The notes beneath the pieces are model-generated. The model made no database searches. It was not told where the DNA came from and saw nothing but the letters and a program-made list of their open reading frames with translations. Shown piece by piece: positions 1 through 9,609 of a stretch of DNA of 26,925 nt (its first letter is position 1; every line of letters starts with the position of its first letter). The position numbers were made by a program, and so were the translations under genes. This DNA is from Brachionus koreanus (taxonomy: Eukaryota > Rotifera > Eurotatoria > Ploima > Brachionidae). The stretch covers positions 373,903-400,827 of the forward strand of contig PJRA01000297.1 of assembly GCA_016987375.1 (NCBI GenBank), read 5' to 3'.

Positions 1-936
1 TCTATTGAAAAATAAATTCTTTACATCAGAAAAAAAACCAGAACTTAATATCATTTTTATTTTTTGAGATATTCGCTTTTAATTTTTGTCCATTTACTTA
101 TGCATCACCCGTTTGATCAAATTAAGGATTTTTGTGAAGCCTTTTGCAGTTGAAGTTAGAAGAAGAAAAATAAATCTCTAAAAACATAAAGTAAATCTTG
201 CTTTCAATAATTTTGCTTTAAAGAAATTATCTATTAAATTTGATTTAACCATGATAGTTTGCTATTTATTTATTTAACTCAAAGAGAATTAGGTTAAAAA
301 ATTTTTAATTTAAGATTTAAAAATGATTTTTATTATGCACAGTATGCCTTGATTTAATATAACTATAAAATAACCAAGTTAAATGATAAAAATATTAGAG
401 CAATGTAAACAGATTATTTTAAAAAAATAAATAAATTAGTGTCGGAGAAATTTGTATGATTAGTTAGTTTTTAAAATGTCTGCTTCGAAAAAAAATTCCA
501 AAATATGATTTGTTTGTAAGAACAATCAATTAGTTTAAAATCAGATAATTAGCATTCCTGGCATTGTTGAAAAGACCGCGAACGAGAAGCGGAAAAAGCA
601 AACAAATTTAAATATTCAAAGCATTAAGTCTATTTGAAAAATTTTAATTAATTTTATTGCTCTAAATTGTCAACTCAAAGACAAAATTTTTCAATTCATG
701 TAAAGCAATTAATCTAAACTATTTAAAATAAAAGAATATTATTTTTAAGCAAGAATTTTGGTTTCAAATATAAAATTTTTATAAATAAATTTTCTTTCAA
801 TCAAACAGAACAAAATAGATCAAAAGCGAAGCTAGAGCCTTTCAGTTATTTATCATCTTGCCTATGGGCTTAAATGATAGTTTCGATTTAAATCGATTGT
901 CTTAGTTAGATATATGTCTACAAATATAAAACCCGG
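1..936. other. Intergenic AT-rich DNA, no supported gene
   Basis: I see no supported gene here. A short GC-richer island at 556-600 (GACCGCGAACGAGAAGCGG) can be read in two plus-strand frames but has no convincing splice sites. There is a perfect 12-bp palindrome CGATTTAAATCG at 884-895 and a TATAAA at 925-930. The TATAAA is followed by a 24-codon plus-strand ORF (971-1045), but that stretch reads better as minus-strand coding. Confidence 0.5.
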
Positions 937-1144
937 CTATTTATTAGCTATATTGTTTTTCAGCGCAAAAATGCATTTAGCTTCTTGCCAACTCAAGCAT
1001 AGTCTCCTCACTAGCAAAGCATTGACTAAACTACAATTATTTTAGCATTTTTTTAATCAAATATTAATTCTATTCAACTTGTTTTCTTGTGTTTCGAATC
1101 GTAATGAATTTTTCAATGTGCATCTCTTAACTTCACTTGCATCG
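937..1144 (-). CDS. Possible C-terminal exons of an unrecognised minus-strand gene
   Basis: Read by eye. Exon 1079-1144 follows an AAAG acceptor and reads DASEVKRCTLKNSLRFETQE. A GTTGAA donor at 1078 and a TTGTAG acceptor at 1031 would define a 48-nt intron. Joining in phase continues NLVNALLVRRLCLSWQEAKC and stops at 937-939. The residue mix (A, D, E, Q, R, W) is unlike the Lys/Asn/Phe/Ile expected from random AT-rich DNA, and the intron length matches the 49-nt intron of the transposase further along. The donor is not a consensus one. I do not recognise the protein; it could be a decayed element. Confidence 0.3.
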
Positions 1145-3188
1145 CTTTAATTACCTTAATTGTCTACACATTCATGTTCTTTAAATTTTTGAATATTTTC
1201 TTTTTTTGTTACGCACTATTCGTCAATAATTTTAATTAAAAATAGTAAATCTTTGCTAAGAAAGATTTAAAATATGATTATTGTCAAATTTACAATAAAT
1301 CTAATCAAATTAGCTCCCACTCGGAAAATTCGCTTTTTTTTTGTTTTTTGATAAATGTTAATTAAGCCCATGGTAATAAACTAATTTACAGATTAGAATG
1401 AATTTATTTTGTTAAAATGAGTATTTAAAATAAATTATTTAAAAGATTTGTAATTTTTTTGGACTAAATTGAAAAAATTTATTTTTAACTGAAAAAAAAG
1501 AGAAAATTTTAGTTGAATGAAAAATTTTTTTTTTAAAAGAATTAAATTAGTAGCTTCGTTTGCTGAAGCGATTTCAAATACAAGTCCGATTAATGCATCT
1601 TGATAGTTAGTAGTTTAAATTTAAATTGTTTTTCTTTTTAGAAAATATTTAAAATCCATGCGTTTATTTTTACCATTAGTTTTTTAAATGAATTACTTAA
1701 TAAAAAGCATATTAAAATGGCTTTTATTGATCAAGTATTATTGAGTTAAAAATTTTCTAGTCATTTATTTTTAAGTCAAAGTTTAATTTATTGATATCTC
1801 GAATTAACTTGCAATGGACATTGGAAGTCTAAATTCAAAAGTATTGCTTTTAAATTTAAATTTCTTATATATTGATTAAATTTTTGTTAATGAAAACAGA
1901 AAGGTTCTTCAAAATTAAAAATATTTATCGGTTATTTTTATTTTTCACTGGGATAATATTAATTTAAAAAAAAAAAAAAACGAAAATTTTCGGATTTTTT
2001 TCTGAGTTAATTTTTAAATTATATTAAGATTTAAAAATTTTTTTTCTAAAACTTCATTAAATAGTAAAATTTGTTTTTGTTTCTAAGTAAAATTACAACT
2101 AGGATTTATTCATCAATGATTTTAGTGAATCAAGTTCTTTCTTTTAAGCCAAAATAAATCAGCCTCTGCTTTTTTTCAAAAAGCCATTGGATTGCTTTTT
2201 GAAAACATTCTAGAATTAAGATTGTTTTTTTTTTTACAAAATTCAAACAATGCTTTTTTAATTTAATTTAATTTTATATTTATTTTAACAAGTTGATTGT
2301 CATTTCAAATTATATAAGAAATATTTATAAATTTAACACTCAAAAGAATATAAAATTCCTAAAAACAAAGCAACTCCTAAAAAATGGTTAACTTATAAAA
2401 AAATCTTTCAATAAACTATTAGATTTATTTATATTGGATCAAAACTCTCTTTAATATAAGTAAATTTTTTTTTAATTTTCAAGCGGCTCATAAACTTTCA
2501 TAATTAAGATGCCTTAAATAGAATTGATTTTACCGTAAAAAAATTTGACTATTTTGACTAAAAATTTCCTAATTTATTTTGAACAAACACTGTCAAAAAT
2601 ATTGAATTTTACGTCAGTCATTTGACTGTTTTACAAATTACTACTATGTTTTTCTTCATTAGATTTTTATTTTGTTTTTATCTTGAATAAAATATTCTAA
2701 TTAATACTAGGAATAAAAAGAGATAAATAATGAGAAAGTTAACTTGATGTAAAATTAAAAATGGTTTAAAGTTTATTGGCACAAAATTATTAATTTTGAT
2801 ATTTTAGACCCTAAGGAAAAAGTGTACATCGCTTGGATTCAAAAATTAAATTTTTTTTTAGGAACAGCTTTCTCTTTTGATCTTCAGCGCAAAAGCTTTG
2901 TAAATAAAAATTTTAAAATAGTTTAGTATACCAATTGTTTATGTGTGGAAATTTAAAGAATCACAAAAAAATGAATCATTTTTTTATTGAGGGAGCAAAC
3001 ACATATTTAAATTTATTTATAATTTTTTCTGTAAAGCAAGTTTCTTTGGAAATTTTGGAAATTCGAATTCGAAAATTTCTATCAAGTTAAGAAATTGAAT
3101 CGTTAACAAGCAAAGTTTTACATAAGAAAGGTATTTTTTAGATAGAAAAAAATAAATGGGTAAAATATGAATAAAAATTTAAAATATA
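1145..3188. other. AT-rich non-coding stretch
   Basis: No gene is supported. A 12-bp-arm inverted repeat TTTTCAAAAAGC / GCTTTTTGAAAA lies at 2173-2184 and 2194-2205. A short minus-strand open stretch at 2828-2895 (FCAEDQKRKLFLKK...) after an AG acceptor looks coding but does not fit the phase of its neighbours. The rest is A/T homopolymer-rich. Confidence 0.5.
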
Positions 3189-3873
3189 TTAATGTACCCT
3201 ATCAATAATTGTAAAAACATTTGTTAATTTTCTATCTCGTGGCTTTATTTCAATGATAAAATCACTTAATACTGGAATAAGTTTTCTTTCATGGATTCAA
3301 TAAAAACTTTAAATCCAAATTTTAAACTTTTCGTTTCAAAATTACATTCAAGAATGTTCAATTGTTTAAGGAAAAATGAAAGGAAAATTTTTTTAAAAAA
3401 AGATCCAATTTATTATATTGCTTGTTTAATTACTTTTCAAGTGTATCTAAGAACATAGGATTGAAAATATAAAAATCACTGAAAATTTATATTTTATTAT
3501 TTATTAGATTAATAAATTTGGGAATTTCCCGGGACTTGCCCGAGCGGCAAAAGCCTTCTTTTCAGCCCCCTTGCTAATGTTTGTTATTTAGTATATAAAC
3601 AAAATTTAAGTTAGAGTAATTTAGAAGTGTTTGAAAATTTAAGATTAAAGATTAAATTTTACTAATTATACAATTTACCCTTTTGTTACATAAAAACATA
3701 CAAATTTTTAATTTACATTTTAAAAAAATTTTGTTTATTTCGCTATGGATTGATTGTCTAATCTTTATGATGCTGTCAAATGGTGTTTGGAATTTTTGAT
3801 TTGTACTCAGTTGGTTAGATTTTTCGTATTCTCTAAATGCTATTCTAAAATCTAGTAATTCGTCAGTGCAGTT
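3189..3873 (-). CDS. Unrecognised minus-strand gene, two phased 3' exons
   Basis: Exon 3717-3873 follows an ACTTAG acceptor, reads NCTDELLDFRIAFREYEKSN then QLSTNQKFQTPFDSIIKIRQ, and ends at a GTAAAT donor (3716-3715) leaving one extra base. Exon 3189-3271 follows a TATTCCAG acceptor. Its frame is completed by exactly that one base and reads LLSDFIIEIKPRDRKLTNVF before a stop at 3189-3191. Phase agreement plus a non-random residue mix supports a real spliced gene or a recent pseudogene. The likely first exon is the ORF at 4449-4574, which would splice in phase 0 only at a weak GTTGAC donor. The intron at 3272-3716 contains a retroelement 3' end. I do not recognise a family; the protein would be about 100 residues and mostly helical. 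Confidence 0.4.
3510..3580 (-). mobile_element. Retroelement 3'-end fragment
   Basis: On the minus strand this reads GGGCTGAAAAGAAGGCTTTT, then GCCGCTCGGG and a CCCGGGAAATTCCC hairpin, followed by AT-rich tail-like sequence. The GGCTGAAAAGARGGCT core recurs in the 3' untranslated end of the non-LTR element at 20.2 kb and in the short insertion at 8.1 kb. It looks like a heavily 5'-truncated copy of a related element. I could not find a clean target-site duplication. Confidence 0.45.
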
Positions 3874-4260
3874 CTAAGTTTTTTTCAACTCAATTCATAA
3901 TTTGATAGTTTCAACCCGAAGCATTTTTTAATAACAATTAACTAAACAAATTACAGACACATATATATTAGGATTGGGTAAACGATTTGTATTGTTTGTA
4001 TAATTATTTGAATACGACGAATAAATGAAATCTAGTATTACATTTTTATAGTATAATAAAATAATTTATTAAAAAAATCAATAAGAAATCAAAATAAATA
4101 TTAAATTGAAAAATTAGAAATGATTAAGTAGACAATGATCATTTTAATAACGATGATAGTTTAAAGTAATTTAATGTATCTGAATTTAAATATTTCATAT
4201 TTCTTCAAATTATTACAATAGAAAGTGATTTAAAATCAAGAAAAGCCTGTTATAATAATT

Positions 4261-4321
4261 AGACTTAGTAATGTAAATAATTGATGACAATTGTTACATC
4301 ATTGTTTACATTACTATGTCT
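4261..4321. repeat. 61-bp near-perfect hairpin
   Basis: Arms AGACTTAGTAATGTAAA (4261-4277) and TTTACATTACTATGTCT (4305-4321) pair at 16 of 17 positions. The interior also pairs in part (TGATG with CATCA around CAATTG). Length and near-continuous pairing resemble a microRNA precursor or a tiny inverted-repeat element. No expression evidence is available from sequence. Confidence 0.5.
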
Positions 4322-4448
4322 GTGAATTACTTTATATGTATATAAATATTTTTAATTAAATTAAATGATTAAATGGATAAGAAAAAAAAAAGAAAGGTCT
4401 TAAGTCGAATCTATTATTTGTGTTGTTTTACATCTTCTAATGTGAATT

Positions 4449-4574
4449 TTAATTCCTATTTTTGCCTCCAGCATCCTGTTGCATATTAGGCATTAATAGT
4501 CTAGTTGTGTCAACTTTGTTAGTTATTTGCAAACTCTTTTCAAAATGTGTTTGCACAGCTTTACAAAAATCCAT
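4449..4574 (-). CDS. Small 41-residue ORF or first exon, unrecognised
   Basis: ATG at 4572-4574 opens 41 codons: MDFCKAVQTHFEKSLQITNK, then VDTTRLLMPNMQQDAGGKNR, Asn, and a stop at 4449-4451. An in-frame stop lies about ten codons upstream, so this ATG is the natural start. The composition (D, E, Q, G, T, H) is coding-like. It may be a complete micropeptide, or the first exon of the gene at 3189-3873 if spliced at the GTTGAC after ...ITNK (phase 0 matches, weak donor). It faces the plus-strand start at 4719 with 144 bp between. Confidence 0.35.
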   Translation of the reverse strand: MDFCKAVQTHFEKSLQITNKVDTTRLLMPNMQQDAGGKNRN

Positions 4575-4718
4575 TGTAAATTTTCTCAAAAATATTTAAA
4601 TTAGTGTCAATTTTCAAAAATAAAATTTTTTTTGTTGAAAAATTTTTTCTTTTAAAGTCTTTTTTCAGGTGAATTTTTTATTCACAAATATATTTATAAA
4701 GTAATTTTTTTTTTAACA
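4575..4718. promoter_or_regulatory. Possible bidirectional promoter
   Basis: This 144-bp AT-rich gap lies between two diverging candidate start codons (minus ATG 4574, plus ATG 4719 in the context AACAATGG). No TATA box or other motif stands out; the call rests only on the head-to-head geometry. Confidence 0.2.
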
Positions 4719-4906
4719 ATGGCTGTACTGGAGAAAATATCTTAATATAATCAAAATCTCTGAATCGTTGAAAAATTAATTATTAGGAAAATAACAAAAA
4801 TTAAAATAAATTTTTATTTCGAAAATAGTATTTAAATTTCAGAAAGATACCTATTTACAGTATGACTTACAAAGTGTACAAAAGATGCTTTTGAAATTCA
4901 TCAATT
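4719..4906 (+). CDS. Probable small 5' exons of the coiled-coil gene
   Basis: Exon 4843-4906 follows a good acceptor (TTTAAATTTCAG) and reads KDTYLQYDLQSVQKMLLKFI then Asn. Splicing at GTTAAT (4907) leaves one base, which completes the codon at the exon starting at 5488, giving ...FIN-Y-RDEMIAPK. An alternative donor at 4874 (GTGTAC) also keeps phase. Upstream, ATGGCT at 4719-4724 is followed by GTACTG and could be a two-codon first exon in phase 0. Each junction keeps the frame, but the donors are weak, so treat this as a model. Confidence 0.35.
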
Positions 4907-4935
4907 GTTAATAGTTAACATCAAAGTAGATATAA

Positions 4936-4978
4936 ATACATTTTTTACTTTTTATTTAAAAAAAAGTAAAAAATGTAT
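4936..4978. repeat. Perfect 18-bp inverted repeat
   Basis: ATACATTTTTTACTTTTT (4936-4953) and its exact complement (4961-4978) flank a 7-nt loop ATTTAAA. It lies within the inferred intron 4907-5487 of the coiled-coil gene. The low-complexity sequence makes a simple slippage or fold-back origin likely. Confidence 0.6.
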
Positions 4979-5487
4979 ATTAACATTTACATTATAAAAT
5001 ATTATTTTATTTAATTTAATTTTTATTTTAATATTTAATGCTAAGAAAAATAAAAAATATATTTTTTGTTCCTAAAAATTTTGAATATAAGCATCTTCCT
5101 TTTGATTAATTGATTGTTTTTTAGACAGATTAATTAGCAGAAAGTCTTTTAGAGCAAAAAAATAATTGATTATTAATAGTATGAGGCCAACTGTTATTAG
5201 ATGGGTCGTATCTTGTCTCAAATTAGAACCAAGTTTCTTAAAAAAGTCACTTCTAATATAAAATGGAAAACTTATTCATTTATAATTATTTTTTAATATT
5301 AACTAAGATTTTTTGTTTTGAAATGAAGCATCCTAATAAAAATTTCTCATATTTAATTTTAATGGTTTATCTTTTGATATTCGATGTTAAATTAAAATCT
5401 GTTTTACCATAAAAAAAACAACTTTTCAAGTTGTTATATTTAAATAAAAACCATACTGATAAAATTTTCATGTAGTTGATTTTTTAG

Positions 5488-7604
5488 ACCGTGATGAAAT
5501 GATTGCACCAAAATCTTGTACAAACTCAGTACCGACTAATCCGCCCATTCGCACTTACACAACCACCCCAGCCGTCAACTCTGACAACAAATATTTTAGC
5601 CAATACACTCAAAACGGTTCATATTACAGCTCAAGTGGCACAGACTTAAGACCCGAAATCAATTACTCCCAATATCTTTACTCTGAGCCCGAATCTATTG
5701 CGAAAACAAACTCAAAAAAACAGAACCGCTTGAGTCTATTAGATGATGATGACTTGATAGAAAAAACAGCTCAGCTTATTAACAAACAGTATCGCATGAA
5801 ACTTGCCCAAAAATATGACCAAGAAACTTTTCAAACAAGGTTTCCTAGTCAAGCTGCGCCCACAGAGTACATTGACAAGCTTAAAATACTTGAACAACAA
5901 GTTGAACAGCTGCAAATTGAGCTCAGGGAAAAGCAGCGCGAACAAGAAGAATTACAGAAAAGAATCAATCAACATTTGATACAGACAAATTTTTACTCAA
6001 TAAATCCGAAACTGGAACAAAACAGACAACATTTACGTCTGCAACAGGAAGAAATACGACAAAATTTGGAACAGAAAATATCTCAGTTCAATCAGTATCA
6101 AAATCAAACGTCAAGTCACCAAAGATCATTTAGTTATGACAAAAATTTTCCATTATCGGAGCGCAATGAGACTGAAAATTACGTCCCAAAACAGCGCTCT
6201 AGCAGCCATGCACCAATTCTGATAAACACAACCTATGAGCCGTCGGACTCCAGGCGAGTGTCAAGGGCTGATCAATATTATCAAGATCAACAAATATCAG
6301 CCGAGTACAAAAAGTTATTAGATCATTTGATAAGAGACGAGTCGCGCTCACACTTACAAAAAACCTTGTCAGAGGAGCCTAGAATGTACGAAAAGTCGGC
6401 CACCATGTCATCTCACCCAACTCAGACAAGCGCAAAAACCACTGAGCCTAGAAAAATTTTCTTAAACAACTTGTCCCAAAAGCCCAGCTTCACTGATTCG
6501 GGCATTTACGACCACGAGCCTGGCTTGTTGATGTCTAAGACAGAAAAAAGCCTTGAACTAAGAGTCAATGACGACCAAAATTACATGTTTGAACGCTATC
6601 TGAGAGAAATTCAGATGAAGCGTCGTCTTGAAGAGGAAAAAATGCGTGAAAAAGAACTTTACGAAAGAAAATTGATGGAAGCCCAACAAATGGAGGAGAA
6701 ATTAAGATGTCAGCATGATTTCAGGGAAAAAGAGGCTTTGGAGCAAAAGTTAAGGGAGAAAGAACGCGTCGAGTTGGAGCTAAGACAGGAGCAGATGAAG
6801 GAAAAACTGCGACGAGAGCAAGAACAGCGCGAAAAAGAGGCCTTAGAGAAAAAACTAAGGGAAAAGGAGCTGATCGAGAAAAAACTCTTGGAACAGCAGG
6901 TAATGGAAAAAATGCGTTTGGAACAAGAGGCGAAGGAGCGCGAGAATTTGGAGAAAATTTTGCGCGAAGAAAAACAAAAGGCTGCTGAATTGAGAGAAAA
7001 ACAAAAAAAAGAACAAGAAATGTTCGAGAGACAATTGAGAGAATTGGAAGTGATTGAGAAAGAATTGCGCGAGCAACAAATAAAAGAAATGCAAGAAAAA
7101 GAGCTTTTGGCTCAAAAGCTAAGAGAAAAAGAGCTTGTTGAACAAAAGAAAAAACAACAACAAAAATTAAAGGAAAAATTGAAAAAAGAAAAAAAACAAA
7201 AGCTCAAAAATCAAGAGAATAGATTGCAAATTAATATTGAGGATTTTAAGAGACTTGAATTTCCGTTTGCAGATGATAATTCGATTTTTTTCGAAAAATA
7301 TTTGAATAATCATGATCCACAAGTGCCTAATTTGGATGAAAACGAAATTGAGATCAAAGATTACAGTGAACGTTTGCCAAAAAATTACTACAGTGAGTTT
7401 AATTTGAGACGCAAGGTATTCAATTATGGTGATGAAGACAATGAAGTAGAAAATGAGATCGATGATGTGATCGAAGCAGTTGCAGATGCTAGGCCTGCTA
7501 ATAAGCTATCAAGTTTGGCACCAAATAATGTTGAGGTTATTTTAGAGGAAGAAGAGGAAGAAGCTCAACGTGAATATTTGGAAATGTTGGCCTATTCAAA
7601 GTAA
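5488..7604 (+). CDS. Large charged coiled-coil protein, last exon
   Basis: Main exon of an unrecognised structural-type protein. The first ATG (5499) gives 701 residues, but the frame is open back to a TTTTTTAG acceptor at 5486-5487 (RDE before the Met). An ATG at 5494 in another frame would give ATG AAA TGA, so an internal or terminal exon is more likely than a true start. Numbering from Met 5499: residues 1-120 are Ser/Tyr/Pro-rich and probably disordered. Residues 122-200 are a first coiled coil (EYIDKLKILEQQVEQLQIEL). Residues 200-360 are polar linker. Residues ~366-575 are an uninterrupted Glu/Lys/Arg/Gln helix of REKE-LEQKLREKE type, trichohyalin-like or a single alpha-helix. Residues ~600-701 are acidic and end in a Glu-run then YLEMLAYSK. 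GC is clearly above the flanks. No signal peptide or membrane segment. The role is unknown; cytoskeletal or centrosomal scaffold is only a guess. Confidence 0.85.
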
Positions 7605-7614
7605 AATTTAAATT

Positions 7615-7620
7615 AATAAA
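7615..7620 (+). terminator. Poly(A) signal AATAAA of the coiled-coil gene
   Basis: AATAAA begins 11 nt after the TAA stop at 7602-7604, implying a very short 3' UTR. Confidence 0.55.
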
Positions 7621-7956
7621 ATTTTTTTCAAAATAGATTTGGTCAAATATTGTAAAAATAATTGAATATTCAAGTTTATGATCAAATTAAAAAGATCATC
7701 ATAAAAATAATTTTATTTCTTTCTCAAAAAATATGATTAAAATAAGTTTTAAAATATTTTTTTATCAAAAAATTTATTGTAGAAGCATTTTTTCGAAGTT
7801 AAACAAAATGTTTGTGCTGTCTGCAAGTATGTGTGCAAAAAATTTCTGAATGCAGAAATATGCACTATGTTTGACTATGGTTTAACATGCTATGCTACAC
7901 ATGAAAATATTTCTCTGTATTAAATAATAATAATAATAAAAATGTATATTCTACGA
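7621..7956. other. AT-rich spacer
   Basis: No gene is supported. An ATG at 7809 opens a short stretch ending at a consensus-like GTATGT donor (7827), which could be a small first exon for a downstream plus-strand gene. A short (AAT)n run lies at about 7923-7938. Confidence 0.35.
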
Positions 7957-8343
7957 TCAAATTAGTTTAACTAAATTGACAAAGCAGAATAACTTATTGA
8001 ATCCCACTATAGTAGACTTTTCTTTGATGTTTCTACCGACATTGCTGATTTCATTTTCGCTTACACTATACTTCTTTCTTTCATTTAAAAAAATTTAAAA
8101 GCTAAACTCAATCTATATTAACTTTTTTTTGTAATTTTGCAACATTGTGCGACATCAAAAATTAATCATGTGGCTGAAAGGAAGGACTAAGTCTCCATTC
8201 CAACCGGCCAAGGCTTCGCCTAAATTATTTTTTAAATAAATAAATAAATACTTCTTTCTTTTTTGAATGATACCATTACACAATTCATAATCATGTTTCT
8301 TTTTTTCATTTATTATCACTTGTCTAGTTAATATGGTTAACAT
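7957..8343 (-). pseudogene. Minus-strand ORF split by a retroelement insertion
   Basis: From ATG 8343 the minus strand reads MLTILTRQVIINEKKKHDYE, LCNGIIQKRKKY and then runs into the inserted element. Removing the insert and one copy of its 14-bp duplication restores the frame exactly: ...QKRKKY continues as SVSENEISNVGRNIKEKSTI to a stop at 7957-7959. That continuity supports both the coding nature of the host sequence and the reading of the insertion. Whether it was an exon of a gene or of an older transposon is not clear; I recognise no domain. As it stands the ORF is disrupted. Confidence 0.5.
8068..8261 (+). mobile_element. Short retroelement insertion with 14-bp TSD
   Basis: A direct repeat ATACTTCTTTCTTT occurs at 8068-8081 and 8248-8261. 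Between the copies lie ~166 bp ending in an (AAAT)n tail (8226-8247), so the element is in plus orientation. It carries GGCTGAAAGGAAGGACTAAG and a GGCCAAGGCTTCGCC stretch just before the tail. The GGCTGAAARGARGG core is shared with the non-LTR element ends at 3.5 kb and 20.2 kb, so it is a 5'-truncated LINE or a SINE borrowing that 3' end. No clear polymerase III A/B boxes are visible. Confidence 0.75.
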
Positions 8344-8959
8344 TAAAAAAAAAATTAAATAAAAAATATTAGATTTGTAAAAAATTTTAAGAATTTTTAA
8401 AAAAATTATTTTTGAACATGATAATTTTGATCATAAACTTCAATGTGCCATTTATAAACTGTAATAATTTTTAGAAATTTTTAATGGAATTTAATATATT
8501 TTATTATTAGAAAAAAAAAATTTTAAAAATCGTTTAATCACTGGAGATATAAGGCGTTGTGAATTTAGGAACAAAAAATAAAAACAAAAATTTGTTTTTC
8601 TAGTTAAAAGGGGTCTAGTTTTATTTTGAAGAAGCATTAGTTGACCAAAGAAGGATATTTTTCTTGAAGTGAAGTATACATTGATTTTAATTGCTCACAA
8701 TAAAATCAATATGATCATTTCTTCCTCTAAAAGCTCTTTTCAACACTATTAAATTTTTTAAATCAATTTTGAACTTTTCTTGCTTGACTTTTCTTTTTTT
8801 TTTTAATTTTTTAGAATGAAATAAACAAAGAATCAGATGCATGATTTTAATCAATAACATAATAAATTTTAACTTTTCATTTTTAAGTTAAAAATGAAAT
8901 TATTTAGAGAACCAAATTTATTTTGTATTTAGCAATTTAATTAAACTTAATTTCTTTAG
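8344..8959. other. AT-rich spacer or intron
   Basis: No gene is supported. It may be intron for the exon that begins at 8960. Minus-strand open stretches around 8520-8700 are long only because stops are chance-poor there and show no motif. Confidence 0.4.
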
Positions 8960-9056
8960 ATCGAATACACTTGGTGCTTTTGGTCACACAAGAACAGATA
9001 TGTTTAAAAATGGTTACAGTTCAGAGGGTCATGATGACGAGGACGAAGAAAACTAG
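8960..9056 (+). CDS. Terminal exon of an unrecognised gene, acidic C terminus
   Basis: After an acceptor ATTTCTTTAG (8950-8959), one base completes a codon and the frame reads SNTLGAFGHTRTDMFKNGYS, SEGHDDEDEEN, then TAG at 9054-9056. GC and residue mix change sharply at the acceptor and again at the stop, as expected for a short last exon. The acidic DDEDEEN tail is typical of many eukaryotic C termini. I do not recognise the protein. Upstream exons must lie to the left (a candidate ATG exon ends at GTATGT near 7827) but none is proven. The longer overlapping frame starting at 8971 is a shadow. Confidence 0.5.
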
Positions 9057-9556
9057 CTTTTTCTTCACTAGTTTATTTTATTCGAAAGAATTTTTTCAAT
9101 TCTTTTATTATTTAAAAAAACATAACCTTTCTTTGCCAAATGACCGTTTATGTATTAATTATGAATTTCAGGATTTGATAAATAGATTATGTTCAAGAAA
9201 TTTTTTTTCCAAATGCTCATATACATCATTTTTGTTAAATAATCCGTATCTAGTTTTAATTTTATTTTTTTATTTTAAGACTAGAATTGGTGGTTTTATT
9301 AAAAAAGTTAATAAAATTCTAAAAAAATTTTTTGATTTTTTAAAAATTTTTATACTTTGTTACAATATATTGTTTTAAATATAAGAATTCTAAATTTTTC
9401 GAATATCAAACTTGTCTGATAAGTGTTTAGTGAAAAATATAATCTTAAAATAATTTTTGGTTTTATTTGCTTTTGTGAAATTTAGTACAATAAAACACAA
9501 CAAAATCTTAAAAATTTTAATAATTTTTCTTTTAAAAGTTAAAAGCAAGTTCTGTA
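9057..9556. other. AT-rich non-coding DNA
   Basis: Poly(A/T)-rich sequence with no supported gene. The overlapping plus-strand frames here encode only Phe/Lys/Leu/Ile-rich chance peptides. Confidence 0.5.
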
Positions 9557-9609
9557 AATGCAACATGGTGCAACATTCAAAGTTGCATTATGTTGCACCA
9601 TGTTGCATT
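9557..9609. repeat. Perfect 20-bp-arm hairpin
   Basis: AATGCAACATGGTGCAACAT (9557-9576) is the exact reverse complement of 9590-9609, with a 13-nt loop. The arm is itself made of two TGCAACAT units and the loop holds another TTGCAT. A similar sequence occurs inside the retroelement at 8139-8171 (GCAACATTGTGCGACATCAA). Confidence 0.7.

Noticed and set aside
820..850. CTGAAAGGCTCTAGCTTCGC (minus strand) as a fourth retroelement 3' end
   Set aside because: Similarity to the shared motif is only over a few bases and there is no tail or duplication.
971..1045. 24-codon plus-strand ORF 46 nt after a TATAAA box, as a small gene
   Set aside because: The same DNA reads as a better minus-strand exon, and no donor or longer frame follows on the plus strand.
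5739..5945. Minus-strand 68-codon ORF opposite the first coiled coil
   Set aside because: Shadow of the real plus-strand exon; no motif.
6855..7115. Minus-strand Phe/Leu-rich ORF opposite the coiled-coil gene
   Set aside because: It is the antisense shadow of the Glu/Lys repeat helix.
8971..9378. 135-codon plus-strand ORF
   Set aside because: It opens at TTG, its residues after 9060 are low-complexity Phe/Lys/Leu, and it overlaps the better terminal-exon frame ending at 9056.
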